Assembly: GCA_900315175.1 (NCBI GenBank)
Contig: OMYA01000009.1
Span: forward strand, 62,001 to 126,000
DNA: 64,000 nt
Origin: an uncultured Bacteroidales bacterium
GTDB lineage: Bacteria; Bacteroidota; Bacteroidia; Bacteroidales; F082
Direction of reading: 5' to 3'
Below the pieces are notes generated by a model. The model was not told the DNA's origin. It made no database searches and was given only the letters and a program-made list of their open reading frames with translations. A program made the translations under genes and the position numbers. This document shows positions 28,908 to 38,850 of the stretch, piece by piece; position 1 is the first letter of the stretch, and every line of letters begins with the position of its first letter.

Positions 28908-31154
28908 ATGAAGCGCTTTATAGCTATTTTATCCGTCATATTGCTGGCGTTGACGGCGGCGGCACAGGATACAGTCGTCCCGAGCCGTCCTAAAGTCGGC
29001 GTGGTGCTGAGTGGCGGCGGCGCAAAAGGCTTTGCTCATATAGGAGCATTGCGTGTCATTGAAGAAGCCGGCATACCCATTGACTACATCGCCGGAACGA
29101 GCATGGGCTCTATCATCGGCGGACTCTACGCGGTGGGTTACGACCCGGACATGATGCAGAAGCTATGCACCGAACAGGACTGGGACCTCATCATCAAAGA
29201 CCAGATCCCACGTAAGTTTATACCTGTCGAAAAACGTATCAACGAGCGTCATTATCTGCTTACAATGCCATATAAAAATGGTAAGTTTAAGCTGAAAAGG
29301 TCGCTCATCGACGGTATGTACGTCAACATGTTGCTGACCCGACTGGTGATGCCCGCCTATCAGGAACGTGACTTCAGCAAGCTGCCAGTGCCGTTCCTGT
29401 GTATCGCGACTGATATGATCAGCTCCGACCCCATTGAATTCACAAGCGGCTCACTCGCCCAGTCAATACGCTCATCAATGTCAATACCGTTCCTGTTCGA
29501 ACCCGTTGATTACGACGGATATCTGCTGTGCGACGGCGGCCTCACCAACAACTTCCCGGTGCTTAACGTGCGCGACAAAGGCGCCGACATCATCATCGGC
29601 GTTGACCTTGAGATTGTGAAATCAGACCCCGAAGTGCTCGATAACTCACTGAAAGTGCTCGAACGCCTTATCTCTGTGGTGTCTCAAGATGAGAGTAACA
29701 AAGCACGTGAAGAATGTAATATCTTGATCAGACCTGACATAGGAAAAGCTAACATAATGTCGTTCAATGACTTCAGTCCTATTATCCAATGCGGTGAAAA
29801 AGGCGCACGCGAAAAATACCCGGAACTGAAACATCTCGCCGACTCACTCCAGGCAATTTACCATTTCGATGTCGAACGCCATCATACCCAACCGGTTGAT
29901 TACGTGACAGTTGCAAGCGTGGAGATCGAAGGCCTCGACGACGAACACAATATAAAGTTGCTGAAGTCAGAGTTTGGAACAGAATTTCCACGGGAGTTCC
30001 TTATCGATGATATAGAGACGATTATCGTCAAAATTTATTCCCAGGACTATTACTCCAACGTTTGGTATGAGCTTGTCGACACTCCGGAAGGCAACGTCTT
30101 GAGAGTGCATTGCAAGCAGAAAAATTTGCTCTCCTTATCGGTGGGTATGCATTACGACAACGACTATGGCATCGGATTTCTGCTGAATATGAACGCCCGC
30201 ACAAAGCATTTTACCTACAACGTCGATTTGAATTTCGCAGATAATCCTTTTGCTAAAGCCTCCGTAACACATCGCTACACAAAAATGCTGAGTGGTACCG
30301 CTGAGCTGTCGACTATGAATCTGAAGTTCAATTACTATTATACCAATGGAGATGTTTATGCCAGATTGAAAGTCCAACAGAATGCGTTGGACCTGTATTT
30401 CCAAGTGGCTCCGACAGTGACACAGGCATTTAAAATAGGCGCTAAAGCACTTTATACCCTGTCGAGAGATACACAATATGATGCTGATTATGAAGACATG
30501 AAATACGAGCATGTTTTCAAACCTACGTTTTATGGCTATTATTTCTTTAATAATGAAGACCAGACAGATTTTCCTCGTAAAGGCTGGAATGTCGACGTGT
30601 TAGGCAAATGTGTTCTGTTTGACGGAGTGTTTAAGGATTCTGAAAGCCAGCCATTATACACTGTCCAGATGAGATTTAGGAAGTCGTTTCCAATCGGCAA
30701 ACGCCATGCTTTCAGAATCGGTGCCGTCGGTGCTATTCGTCTTGGCACTTCGATGCTCGATTCCGATGACTTGTTCTTTATCGGTGGACAGTCGAGAATG
30801 CATTATATAGATAACATCCTGACATTCACCGGACTCCCCTTAACCTCGATTATGACAGAGTATGCCGCATACGCAAGGTCGGCATGGCAGTGGAATTTTT
30901 ACAAGAATTTCTATGGTGTGGTTAAATGCGATGCCGGTTATTTCAGGGATCTCGTCACAATGGATTTTCAGGACTTTATGTATGACATTGATAATGAAGG
31001 TTATAAAGACTGGTTCGTTCCTCATCATTATGTAATGGGTGCCGGCATGACTTTGGGTTATAAAACGATGTTCGGACCTATCGAAATTGAATTGTCAAAA
31101 GCTAATTTCATTAAAACATGGACATTGTTTGTTAATGTTGGATATTGGTTTTAA
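28908..31154 (+). CDS. Patatin-like phospholipase with C-terminal outer-membrane barrel (1)
   Basis: 748 residues with a Sec signal (LTAAAQ, 1-20). The patatin domain has the oxyanion loop GGGAKG (36-41), the nucleophile in GTSMG (Ser65), and the catalytic Asp in DGG (209-211), the Ser-Asp dyad of RssA/NTE-type lipases. A POTRA-like segment (about 320-410) precedes a C-terminal half of Tyr/Phe-rich strands ending in WTLFVNVGYWF, a typical outer-membrane barrel close. The layout is that of type Vd (PlpD-like) secretion, so the lipase may be placed on the cell surface or released. A same-length paralogue follows 10 bases downstream, presumably cotranscribed. Confidence 0.9.
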   Translation: MKRFIAILSVILLALTAAAQDTVVPSRPKVGVVLSGGGAKGFAHIGALRVIEEAGIPIDYIAGTSMGSIIGGLYAVGYDPDMMQKLCTEQDWDLIIKDQIPRKFIPVEKRINERHYLLTMPYKNGKFKLKRSLIDGMYVNMLLTRLVMPAYQERDFSKLPVPFLCIATDMISSDPIEFTSGSLAQSIRSSMSIPFLFEPVDYDGYLLCDGGLTNNFPVLNVRDKGADIIIGVDLEIVKSDPEVLDNSLKVLERLISVVSQDESNKAREECNILIRPDIGKANIMSFNDFSPIIQCGEKGAREKYPELKHLADSLQAIYHFDVERHHTQPVDYVTVASVEIEGLDDEHNIKLLKSEFGTEFPREFLIDDIETIIVKIYSQDYYSNVWYELVDTPEGNVLRVHCKQKNLLSLSVGMHYDNDYGIGFLLNMNARTKHFTYNVDLNFADNPFAKASVTHRYTKMLSGTAELSTMNLKFNYYYTNGDVYARLKVQQNALDLYFQVAPTVTQAFKIGAKALYTLSRDTQYDADYEDMKYEHVFKPTFYGYYFFNNEDQTDFPRKGWNVDVLGKCVLFDGVFKDSESQPLYTVQMRFRKSFPIGKRHAFRIGAVGAIRLGTSMLDSDDLFFIGGQSRMHYIDNILTFTGLPLTSIMTEYAAYARSAWQWNFYKNFYGVVKCDAGYFRDLVTMDFQDFMYDIDNEGYKDWFVPHHYVMGAGMTLGYKTMFGPIEIELSKANFIKTWTLFVNVGYWF

Positions 31155-31164
31155 ATAACTGATT

Positions 31165-33411
31165 ATGAATAAGATACGTTTAAATATCGGGAAAGTTGCC
31201 ATGATGGTTTTGTTCATCATGACGGTACTTGTATCTGATATTCAGGCGCAGGTAATTGAGGACAGCCTCACTCGTCGTCCGAAGGTTGGTGTGGTGCTTT
31301 GTGGCGGTGGCGCCAAAGGTTTCGCACAAATCAGGATACTGAAGGCACTCGACGAGGCGGGTGTCCCGATAGATTACATAGGTGGCACCAGCATAGGTTC
31401 TATAATCGGCTCGCTTTACGCTGTGGGTTACGACCCAGACGTGATAGAGAAACTCGTGCGCGAACAGGACTGGAATCGGATCATTTACGATAAGTTCCCG
31501 GAAGAGCTGATGCCTATCGACAGACGAATGAATGAACGGCGTTACCTTGCCACCTTCCCGATAACCGACGGAAAGATGAAGGTGAAATCGGCATTCGTGG
31601 AGGGTGTGTACGTCAACATGCTGCTGTCACGACTGATGATGCCGGCTCACAATATCCAGGATTACAGCAAGCTGCCGGTGCCGTTCTATTGCATCGCCAC
31701 CGATGTGGAACACGCCTGCCAATATGAGATGACATCAGGCTCCCTGCCACGCTCAGTACGCGCCAGCATGTCGATACCGTTCCTCTTCCAACCTGTCACT
31801 ATAGACGGCAAACTGCTCATCGATGGAGGCATGGTCAACAACTTCCCTGTGCGAAACATGGAGGAACACGGCGCCGACATCATCATCGGCATCGACCTCG
31901 AAGATGAGTCAATACCGGCATCGCAAATCGACAACTCCTTACAGCTTTTCACAAGCCTGACGAACCTGTCGTCGCGTGAAGAGAGCCTCTATGCACGCAA
32001 CCATTGCAATATCTACGTAAAACCGAATCTTCATGGCCGCGATATGCTGTCGTTCAACGACTTCGACTCAATCATTCAATTTGGACAGGATGCTGCCGAT
32101 GAGTTCTATCCGCAGTTTCAACGTCTTGCCGATTCACTGCAGAATCTTGGACGTTTTGAGATAAACAGACCGCATGTCCAGCCTATTGAAGAGATAAAAA
32201 TCGTTGATATTAATGTTGTAGGCATCCCTGAGAAACACAGAAACAGTTTCGCAAGGCTCTATGCCACCGAATTCCCTGCCACAGTCAAGATCAGCCAAAT
32301 AGAGGAGCTGATTGTTAAGCTGAAGATTTCCGGCTATTACGACAATCTGTGGTATTATATTTCCGACGCTCCAGATGGCTATATCCTCAATGTACACTGC
32401 GACGAGGTGGCCGACAAGTCGATGTCGGCGGCTATTCACTACGATAACAACTACGGCATAGGTGCGTTGGTTAATTTTACCTTTAACAACGTCATGAAAA
32501 GCATCGACCGTTCAACCATCAGTCTTGATGTCAATATTGCCGAAAATCCATATATCAAAGGCCGTTTCAATACTCAGATGGGAAAATTTTTCCGTTTGGG
32601 CGCCGATTTGAGCGTCTATTCTGTCGACATAAGCCAATATGACGACAATCTGATGACCAATTCATATAGTATTCAGGATAACAACCTCGACCTCTATATG
32701 CAATTTATTCCTAACGTGAAACAGCAGTTCCGTTTGGGCGCCGCCGCCGATTACGTGCACATGAAGGACTTTGTGGGCAACAACCAGCTCAATAGCGACT
32801 ATCATTTTTATTCTTATCTGTATCTCAACTATTTTTATAAAAATGAGGACGCTCCAAGTTTCGCACGCCGCGGTTGGAAAGTCGACATCACCGGCAAATG
32901 CGTTTTCTTTGAGGGCGTGAATAATGAAGGCATGCTGAGCTCCAACGGCTGGCAGAACTCCATTATCCTTCACGGAAATATCATAAAATCATCATCAATC
33001 GGAAAGAGATCGTCGCTGAAACTCGGCGTGGAGGCAGGCTATAAAGTCGGGACATCCGACATACCAGCGTTCTATAAGTTTTTCATCGGCGGACAGTCGA
33101 AGATGAAGTATTTCGATAACATCATAGCGTTTACGGGTCTTGATTTTATTGATAAAGTGGTCGATTATATGGCGGTTGGTAAGATGGCGTGGCAATTGAA
33201 TTTTTATAAAAAACTATATATTACAGCAAGTTTAGATGCCGGATTCATCAACGACGCCTACAGTCTGTGGTTTGACAGCAACAGTTTTGTCGCTGGTGGC
33301 GGCGTCACATTCGGCATCGACACAATGGTAGGTCCGGTGGAGGTGAGTCTGATGGGCTCGAACATCAACTCGTCAATGGTGGGCTTCATCAACGTCGGCT
33401 TCTGGTACTAA
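31165..33411 (+). CDS. Patatin-like phospholipase with C-terminal outer-membrane barrel (2)
   Basis: Also 748 residues. GGGAKG (47-52), nucleophile in GTSIG (Ser76), and DGG (Asp220) are kept. The barrel half ends in NINSSMVGFINVGFWY, the usual aromatic terminal residue recognised by BamA. Compared with the first copy, the patatin half is closely similar in order and sequence, whereas the barrel half has diverged more; a tandem duplication is the simplest explanation. The spacing from copy 1 is 10 bases. Downstream, a 7/8-bp AT-rich array separates it from pyrH. Confidence 0.9.
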   Translation: MNKIRLNIGKVAMMVLFIMTVLVSDIQAQVIEDSLTRRPKVGVVLCGGGAKGFAQIRILKALDEAGVPIDYIGGTSIGSIIGSLYAVGYDPDVIEKLVREQDWNRIIYDKFPEELMPIDRRMNERRYLATFPITDGKMKVKSAFVEGVYVNMLLSRLMMPAHNIQDYSKLPVPFYCIATDVEHACQYEMTSGSLPRSVRASMSIPFLFQPVTIDGKLLIDGGMVNNFPVRNMEEHGADIIIGIDLEDESIPASQIDNSLQLFTSLTNLSSREESLYARNHCNIYVKPNLHGRDMLSFNDFDSIIQFGQDAADEFYPQFQRLADSLQNLGRFEINRPHVQPIEEIKIVDINVVGIPEKHRNSFARLYATEFPATVKISQIEELIVKLKISGYYDNLWYYISDAPDGYILNVHCDEVADKSMSAAIHYDNNYGIGALVNFTFNNVMKSIDRSTISLDVNIAENPYIKGRFNTQMGKFFRLGADLSVYSVDISQYDDNLMTNSYSIQDNNLDLYMQFIPNVKQQFRLGAAADYVHMKDFVGNNQLNSDYHFYSYLYLNYFYKNEDAPSFARRGWKVDITGKCVFFEGVNNEGMLSSNGWQNSIILHGNIIKSSSIGKRSSLKLGVEAGYKVGTSDIPAFYKFFIGGQSKMKYFDNIIAFTGLDFIDKVVDYMAVGKMAWQLNFYKKLYITASLDAGFINDAYSLWFDSNSFVAGGGVTFGIDTMVGPVEVSLMGSNINSSMVGFINVGFWY

Positions 33412-33464
33412 TTTTAAATCTTAAATTTTAAATCTTAAATCTTTGAATCTTTAAATTTTGAATA
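33412..33464. repeat. AT-rich 7/8-bp repeat array abutting the pyrH start
   Basis: TTTTAAA, TCTTAAA, TTTTAAA, TCTTAAA, then TCTTTGAA, TCTTTAAA, TTTTGAAT. The 22 bases at 33442-33463 are the same as 9099-9120 before valS. Confidence 0.8.
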
Positions 33465-33465
33465 T

Positions 33466-34173
33466 ATGAAATACAAAAGAGTATTACTTAAACTTAGTGG
33501 TGAAGCTTTGATGGGAAATCAGCAGTATGGCATTGACCCTCAACGTCTTGATGATTATGCAGAAGAGATTGCGGCAGCAGTGAAAGCCGGAGCACAGATC
33601 GCTATTGTGATAGGTGGAGGCAACATCTTCCGCGGACTTCAGGGCGCCTCGAAAGGCATGGACCGCATCCAAGGCGACTATATGGGAATGCTGGCAACAG
33701 TCATCAACAGCATGGCAATACAATCGACTTTACAGGCAAAAGGCGTGAAAGCCGCTTTGTTGTCAGGACTTTACATCGACCGCATCGCTGACTCCATGAG
33801 CTCGGCAAAGGCTATAAAACTCCTCGAAGAAGGCTATGTCGTTGTCATCGGTGGCGGCACAGGCAACCCGTTCTTCACAACAGATACAGGCTCGGCATTG
33901 CGCGCAGTGGAAGTCAAAGCCGACATAATCCTCAAAGGCACCCGCGTCGACGGCATCTATACCGCCGACCCGGAAAAAGACCCTGACGCAAAGAAATACG
34001 AGTCAATAACTTACGACGAGGCATATCAGAAAAACCTCAAGGTGATGGACCTCACAGCGTTCACCATGTGCAAGGAAAACAACATGCCGATGCTCGTGTT
34101 CGACATGAACACCAAAGGCAACCTCACAAAGGTGTTGAACGGTGAGAAAATCGGCACTATCGTAACAAGGTAG
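33466..34173 (+). CDS. pyrH: UMP kinase
   Basis: A 235-residue bacterial UMP kinase of the amino-acid kinase fold, forming UDP from UMP and ATP; it acts in pyrimidine nucleotide supply and is allosteric in the family. Segments: KRVLLKLSGEALMG (4-17) for phosphate binding, VIGGGNIFRG, and GIYTADPEKDPDAKKY, which is the family's 'D-G-V-Y-x-x-D-P' loop. Complete. It is followed by frr, the common order pyrH-frr in bacteria, though a stem-loop and promoter lie between. Confidence 0.97.
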   Translation: MKYKRVLLKLSGEALMGNQQYGIDPQRLDDYAEEIAAAVKAGAQIAIVIGGGNIFRGLQGASKGMDRIQGDYMGMLATVINSMAIQSTLQAKGVKAALLSGLYIDRIADSMSSAKAIKLLEEGYVVVIGGGTGNPFFTTDTGSALRAVEVKADIILKGTRVDGIYTADPEKDPDAKKYESITYDEAYQKNLKVMDLTAFTMCKENNMPMLVFDMNTKGNLTKVLNGEKIGTIVTR

Positions 34174-34183
34174 ATTTGCGTGG

Positions 34184-34203
34184 AGACGGATGAAAATCCG
34201 TCT
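34184..34203. repeat. AGACGGAT stem-loop with GAAA tetraloop
   Basis: AGACGGAT (34184-34191) and ATCCGTCT (34196-34203) form a perfect 8-bp stem with loop GAAA. It may belong to the GTAGAGACG family of stem-loops; no T run follows, so termination is uncertain. Confidence 0.6.
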
Positions 34204-34232
34204 TAAATATTATCGGATTAAAAAATTTTTTG

Positions 34233-34240
34233 TATTTTTG
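34233..34240 (+). promoter_or_regulatory. -7 element for frr
   Basis: TATTTTTG, 20 bases before the frr ATG. Confidence 0.6.
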
Positions 34241-34260
34241 TACCGAAAAATTTTAGGTAT

Positions 34261-34824
34261 ATGACAGAAGAATCTCAATTTATTTTGGATGAAACGACTG
34301 AATCAATGGAAGGTGCCGTCAAACACCTCGAGTCGGAGTTTCAGAAAATCAGAGCCGGCAAGGCAAGCCCGATGATGCTTCAGGGCGTCAAGGTCGAATA
34401 TTACGGAACACTGGTCCCTATTGAGCAGACCGCAAACATCGGCACCCCAGACCCTCGCCAGATTATCGTGATGCCGTTCGACAAGAGCGCCATCAGCGCT
34501 ATCGACAAGGCTATCCAAGCTGCCAACCTCGGCTTCAACCCGAAAAACGAAGGCGATTTCCTGAGAATTTTGGTCCCGCCATTGACAGAGGAACGTCGTA
34601 AAGACTTGGCAAAACGCGCCAAGACTGCCGCCGAAGACACGAAAGTCGGCATCCGCAACATCCGCCGTAACTCTAACGACGACGCCAAAAAACTCGAAAA
34701 AGAAGGCGTCTCTGAAGACGAAGTGAAACAGCTCCAGGACGAAATCCAGAAGCTGACCGACAAATTCGTGAAGAAAGTCGATGACCTTTACGAACTCAAA
34801 CAGAAAGACATCCTGACAGTTTAG
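34261..34824 (+). CDS. frr: Ribosome recycling factor
   Basis: A 187-residue protein that, with EF-G, splits the post-termination ribosome. The three-helix bundle and small alpha/beta domain are evident: KIRAGKASPMMLQGVKVEYY near 28-47, PFDKSAISAIDKAIQ, and LTEERRKDLAKRAK, all hallmark RRF segments. Complete and standard in length. The stop codon overlaps that of the converging ddl gene. Confidence 0.96.
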   Translation: MTEESQFILDETTESMEGAVKHLESEFQKIRAGKASPMMLQGVKVEYYGTLVPIEQTANIGTPDPRQIIVMPFDKSAISAIDKAIQAANLGFNPKNEGDFLRILVPPLTEERRKDLAKRAKTAAEDTKVGIRNIRRNSNDDAKKLEKEGVSEDEVKQLQDEIQKLTDKFVKKVDDLYELKQKDILTV

Positions 34825-35795
34825 TCAAGAATATTCTCTAATGCCAAACCAAACAGCTTGTCGAGGGTGATGCCCATGCAGGCTGCTTGTTTTGGCATTA
34901 TTGATGCCTCTGACATGCCTGGCACAATGTTCACCTCAATGAAAACCAGCTGCTTAGGTGTCATGATATAGTCGAAACGGGCAAAGCCTTTGCACTCAAA
35001 CTTGTCGTAAAGCATCGCCGACGTCGCCTTGACCTCGATTTCTGAAACCTCATCCAAATCAGCCGGAGTTATCTCATCAGATTTCCCTGCGGTATATTTC
35101 GCCTCATAGTCAAAAAAGTCGTTCTTGCTGACAATTTCAGTGATAGGGAATACCATCGTCTTCCCTTTGACTTCCATCACGGTGCATGCCAGCTCCCGGC
35201 CTTTCACAAATTTCTCGCACATCACCTGTTCGCCGGCCTTGAAAGCGAACTCGACTGCCTTGTCAAAGTCCTCCTCAGCCTTCACCTTGCTCACTCCGAC
35301 AGAAGAACCGTTGCGCGTAGGCTTGACAAACAAAGGCAACCCCAAAGCTTTGATGATTTTCTTCGCATCGTAAACGTCACCTTTATTAATAATGACAGAA
35401 GGGGAGACGTTGGCACCTGCTGCCGCCGCCATCGTTTTACAAAAGTCTTTATGGAATGTGAGCGCAGATGTGGTGAAACCCGACGAAGTGTATGGAATCC
35501 CAAGCATGTCGAAGTACCCGAGCAGCTGCCCGTCCTCGCCCGGAACACCATGTATCGCGTTAAAAACAGCATCGAAAACAACCTTCTTGCCGTTGACCTT
35601 AATCGAAAAATCATTCTTGTCGACATCGGTCTCTGTACCATTGTCTTCAAGATGGTACCATCTATCTTTCAGAACTACAATGACATAAGCCTCATATTTT
35701 GAAGGGTCAAGGTGCTTCTTCACAACTTTTGCACTGCTGATGGAGATTTCGTATTCTCCAGAGTATCCGCCACAGACTATTGCTATTTTTTTCAT
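34821..35795 (-). CDS. ddl: D-alanine--D-alanine ligase
   Basis: A 324-residue ATP-grasp enzyme that joins two D-Ala for peptidoglycan precursors. The start is GGYSGEYEIS after MKKIAIVC (ATG at 35795; a TTG 7 codons upstream is less likely). SSGFTTSALTFHKDFCK (about 95-111), KPTRNGSSVGVSKVKAEED, and FIEVNIVPGMSEASIMPKQ (the family's E-V-N-x-x-P-G-M) mark the ATP and substrate sites. Stop codons of ddl and frr overlap on opposite strands. The gene is divergent from the PASTA-protein gene. Confidence 0.95.
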   Translation of the reverse strand: MKKIAIVCGGYSGEYEISISSAKVVKKHLDPSKYEAYVIVVLKDRWYHLEDNGTETDVDKNDFSIKVNGKKVVFDAVFNAIHGVPGEDGQLLGYFDMLGIPYTSSGFTTSALTFHKDFCKTMAAAAGANVSPSVIINKGDVYDAKKIIKALGLPLFVKPTRNGSSVGVSKVKAEEDFDKAVEFAFKAGEQVMCEKFVKGRELACTVMEVKGKTMVFPITEIVSKNDFFDYEAKYTAGKSDEITPADLDEVSEIEVKATSAMLYDKFECKGFARFDYIMTPKQLVFIEVNIVPGMSEASIMPKQAACMGITLDKLFGLALENILD

Positions 35796-35826
35796 CTCAA
35801 ATAAACTTAAATTCAATTATTTTCGT

Positions 35827-35834
35827 TATCTTTG
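35827..35834 (+). promoter_or_regulatory. -7 element for the PASTA-protein operon
   Basis: TATCTTTG, a perfect match, 32 bases before the ATG at 35866; it would transcribe PASTA protein, T9SS protein, rluD and hldD. Confidence 0.65.
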
Positions 35835-35865
35835 CGAGTTCAAAATTACAAAAAACGATGTTATT

Positions 35866-36921
35866 ATGAACGAAAAAAGTAAAAAAAAGAAGGCTTTTCG
35901 TTTTTTGAGAGACAAATGGTTTTATATCAGCTTGATAATCATGATTTTAGTGATTGTCGGAGCTTTTGATTATACATTCAAGAAACTCGATAAGTTCACT
36001 CGTCACGGTGAGGAATTCCCTGTGCCGGATATGGTTGGAATGAATTATGAAGAAGCTTTGGAGGTTTATAAAGATGAACTCACTTTTATTCTTCTCGATA
36101 GCATCTACATTAAAGATTTTCCGGAAGGCGCTGTGTATCAACAGGATCCGGCCGCTGGCCAGAATGTGAAGAAAGGAAGAAACATATACATCACCCGCAC
36201 CAATGTCGCACCAGAGATAGTGAAGATGCCTAACCTCCGTAATCTTTCACTTCGTCAGGCCATGGTGAGCCTAGGCTCGGCTGGTTTGAAGGTCGATAAA
36301 CTCGTTTTTGTCGATTATTTCGCAAGAAATGCAGTCATCGAACAGAAAATTAAAGACAAGGTGGTTGAACCGAATGACGAGGTGGTGAAAGGCTCGGCAG
36401 TGACACTGGTGGTCGGTCTCGGAAAAGGCTCCAGAAAGACCAATCTGCCAGACCTGATCGGCGTTAACATCGAAGACGTCAAAAATAGAATAAATTTGGC
36501 TTCTCTGAATATCGGAACAGAGATATTTATTGATGATGGAGACTTTGAAAACCTTTACGTGTCGCGCATGGAACCTGAATATTCGATTGAAACGATGGTG
36601 CCTCTCGGCTCGACAGTGAACGTTTGGTACAGGTCAATTAAAAACTTTGATTTTGAATGGTATAAATACGAAAAATTCCGTCGTGACTCTGTTGTTGAGG
36701 CCTGGAAAGTAAAAAAATACAGCGCCGACACAATAAAATACGTTATTGACAGCTTTAATTATATATTGAGAAACAGAACGTTTTCTTATGACCCCGAGAA
36801 GCGCGCCATGGATATGAAGATGATGTATCCGAGACCAGTGGCTGACAAGCCGTTTGTTAGCTTCGAGGAGTTTGAAGACGTTGATTATGAAATAGATACA
36901 ACTTATTTCTATGATGAATAA
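35866..36921 (+). CDS. Membrane-anchored protein with three PASTA domains
   Basis: 351 residues (start at the ATG 35866, MNEKSKKKK, rather than far-upstream TTG/GTG that would overlap ddl). A basic N-terminus is followed by one membrane helix (18-35) and three PASTA domains (about 50-111, 118-184, 193-256), then a tail to 351. PASTA modules bind uncrosslinked peptidoglycan in other proteins. No kinase or transpeptidase domain is attached. The last 11 bases overlap the next gene. Confidence 0.88.
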   Translation: MNEKSKKKKAFRFLRDKWFYISLIIMILVIVGAFDYTFKKLDKFTRHGEEFPVPDMVGMNYEEALEVYKDELTFILLDSIYIKDFPEGAVYQQDPAAGQNVKKGRNIYITRTNVAPEIVKMPNLRNLSLRQAMVSLGSAGLKVDKLVFVDYFARNAVIEQKIKDKVVEPNDEVVKGSAVTLVVGLGKGSRKTNLPDLIGVNIEDVKNRINLASLNIGTEIFIDDGDFENLYVSRMEPEYSIETMVPLGSTVNVWYRSIKNFDFEWYKYEKFRRDSVVEAWKVKKYSADTIKYVIDSFNYILRNRTFSYDPEKRAMDMKMMYPRPVADKPFVSFEEFEDVDYEIDTTYFYDE

Positions 36922-38842
36922 TAGAATTATTATAACGATATTGCTCGCTGTAACCTTATTGATGAGCGGCAAAGCCCAGGAATATCTCACTGGCTTCAAC
37001 GGCGGTATTCCTGAACAGGAATCGCTGAAATCGAGAGAAGAAGTAAGCGCGACACTGCCATTCTTTGATGATTTTACAAACGAAGACATCTATCCGGATG
37101 CCTCAAGATGGCAGACAGGCAACGTGTTCGTGAACTCCGGCTTCCCTATGATGCCGGTGAACTATCGCGCCGCCACCCTGGACATTATCGACAAATATGG
37201 AAAAGTATACAGCAGAGGCACCGCCACCCCGTTCATAGGCGACTCGCTCCTTTCCGTGAAGATACGTCTCGACAGCGTTGGTAATCATGCACTTACACCC
37301 GCTGATTCACTTTATTTCAGCTTCTACTATCAGCCAGGCGGTTATGGCGATTCACCCGATCGCGACGACTCTCTCGTGCTGCAGTTCGGCTATGGTTATG
37401 ATGAAGTGGTGTTCGACACAGTGCTTCAAAACTACGTCACGCTGAGAAAAACGGCATGGAAACAGGTGTGGGCAACAGAAGGCGCGGAGATGGAACCGTT
37501 TTTGGCAGGTTGCAATGAAAACCAATATTTCAAAAAGGTGATGATTCCTATCACCGACACATGCTTCTTCCAAGAAGATTTTCGCATACTTTTCTTTAAC
37601 TATGGCACACTGCCAACCGCAATGTATCCTAACGATAGAAGCAATTTGGACCAGTGGAATGTCGATTTCATGTATCTCGACATGAATCGCAGCCTGGATA
37701 ACGACAATTATCCGACGGTGAACTTCACTCATAACTCACCTTCTTTCCTAAAGCGTTATAGGACAATGCCTTATAAGCATTATAAAGATAATCCGATAAA
37801 CGAGATTAACAATATCTTTGATATGTATCTCACCAATATGGATGTCAACGCTCACGAGGTCCGCTATTCTTGTGAAGTCGAGGATAATAACTCAAGCTGG
37901 AGTTATTCTTATTCATCTAACCCATTCATTATCAATCAATATTCGAATGCTGGAGTGATGTGTGACTCTGTTGTGATGGGTGATTTTATCTATCCTTACA
38001 GTTTGCCGGGTGACACCACGTCATTCACTATTCGTCATACGATAGAAGTGGTCGACGAGCATAGCGGCGAGGTGGATGGCGATGTCTTGGAACATCAGCA
38101 GGTTTTCGGTAACTATTTCTCTTACGATGACGGAACGCCTGAAAAAGGCTACGGACTCGTTCCTGGCGACACTTATTTCGCAGTGCAGTTTAAGGTTACC
38201 ACGCTCGACACAGTGAGAGGTGTTCAGATGCTTTTCAACCGTACCTTGAATGACGCAAACTTCAATTTCTTCGATATAGTCGTTTGGAGAGATAATAACG
38301 GGAAACCGGGACAGGAGATTTATACACTTGAAAACAGACGGCCTATATGGAACGACAGCGTCCTGTATGCCTTTTCGGAATATATATTCGACGAAGTCGT
38401 GAAGGTGAATTCCACATTCTATGTCGGAATCCGCCAACGCTATTCAAAATCGATAAATATCGGATTCGACTCGTCAATCGACAACCATCAGTATAATTTT
38501 TATGATACTGGCTATGGCTGGGAAAACAGCTCATTCGCCGGCTCGATTATGATTCGTCCGTTAATGGGTAAAAATACTGATTTGAATGTGAATGCTGGCG
38601 AATCAGACAATGGTAAAATCGTGCTTTATCCAAATCCGGCCAACGATGTGGTTAGAATCTCCGGCTATGATCAGATGGTATATCGTGAAATAGTGATTTA
38701 CGACCTGACAGGACGAGTCGTGAAACAGGAATATAACTGCAATGAATTGTATGTCAATGATTTGCAAGATGGAGTCTATATTTTGCGCGCAGTGAAGCCC
38801 AATGGCGCAGATGAGACGACTAAGTTGATGATTTCCAAATAG
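36911..38842 (+). CDS. T9SS-sorted secreted protein of unknown function
   Basis: 643 residues; signal peptide ends near MSGKAQ (about 18-23). No named domain, but the beta-rich body has DSLYFSFYYQPGGYGDSPDRDD and a 'choice-of-anchor J-like' appearance. The end has the T9SS type A domain: VLYPNPANDVVRI, YDLTGRVVKQ, and LQDGVYILRA. It lies between the PASTA gene (11-base overlap) and rluD, an order often seen in Bacteroidales. Start is the first of two ATGs (36911, 36914). Likely exported; role unknown. Confidence 0.85.
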   Translation: MMNNRIIITILLAVTLLMSGKAQEYLTGFNGGIPEQESLKSREEVSATLPFFDDFTNEDIYPDASRWQTGNVFVNSGFPMMPVNYRAATLDIIDKYGKVYSRGTATPFIGDSLLSVKIRLDSVGNHALTPADSLYFSFYYQPGGYGDSPDRDDSLVLQFGYGYDEVVFDTVLQNYVTLRKTAWKQVWATEGAEMEPFLAGCNENQYFKKVMIPITDTCFFQEDFRILFFNYGTLPTAMYPNDRSNLDQWNVDFMYLDMNRSLDNDNYPTVNFTHNSPSFLKRYRTMPYKHYKDNPINEINNIFDMYLTNMDVNAHEVRYSCEVEDNNSSWSYSYSSNPFIINQYSNAGVMCDSVVMGDFIYPYSLPGDTTSFTIRHTIEVVDEHSGEVDGDVLEHQQVFGNYFSYDDGTPEKGYGLVPGDTYFAVQFKVTTLDTVRGVQMLFNRTLNDANFNFFDIVVWRDNNGKPGQEIYTLENRRPIWNDSVLYAFSEYIFDEVVKVNSTFYVGIRQRYSKSINIGFDSSIDNHQYNFYDTGYGWENSSFAGSIMIRPLMGKNTDLNVNAGESDNGKIVLYPNPANDVVRISGYDQMVYREIVIYDLTGRVVKQEYNCNELYVNDLQDGVYILRAVKPNGADETTKLMISK

Positions 38843-38850
38843 ATACAGTC

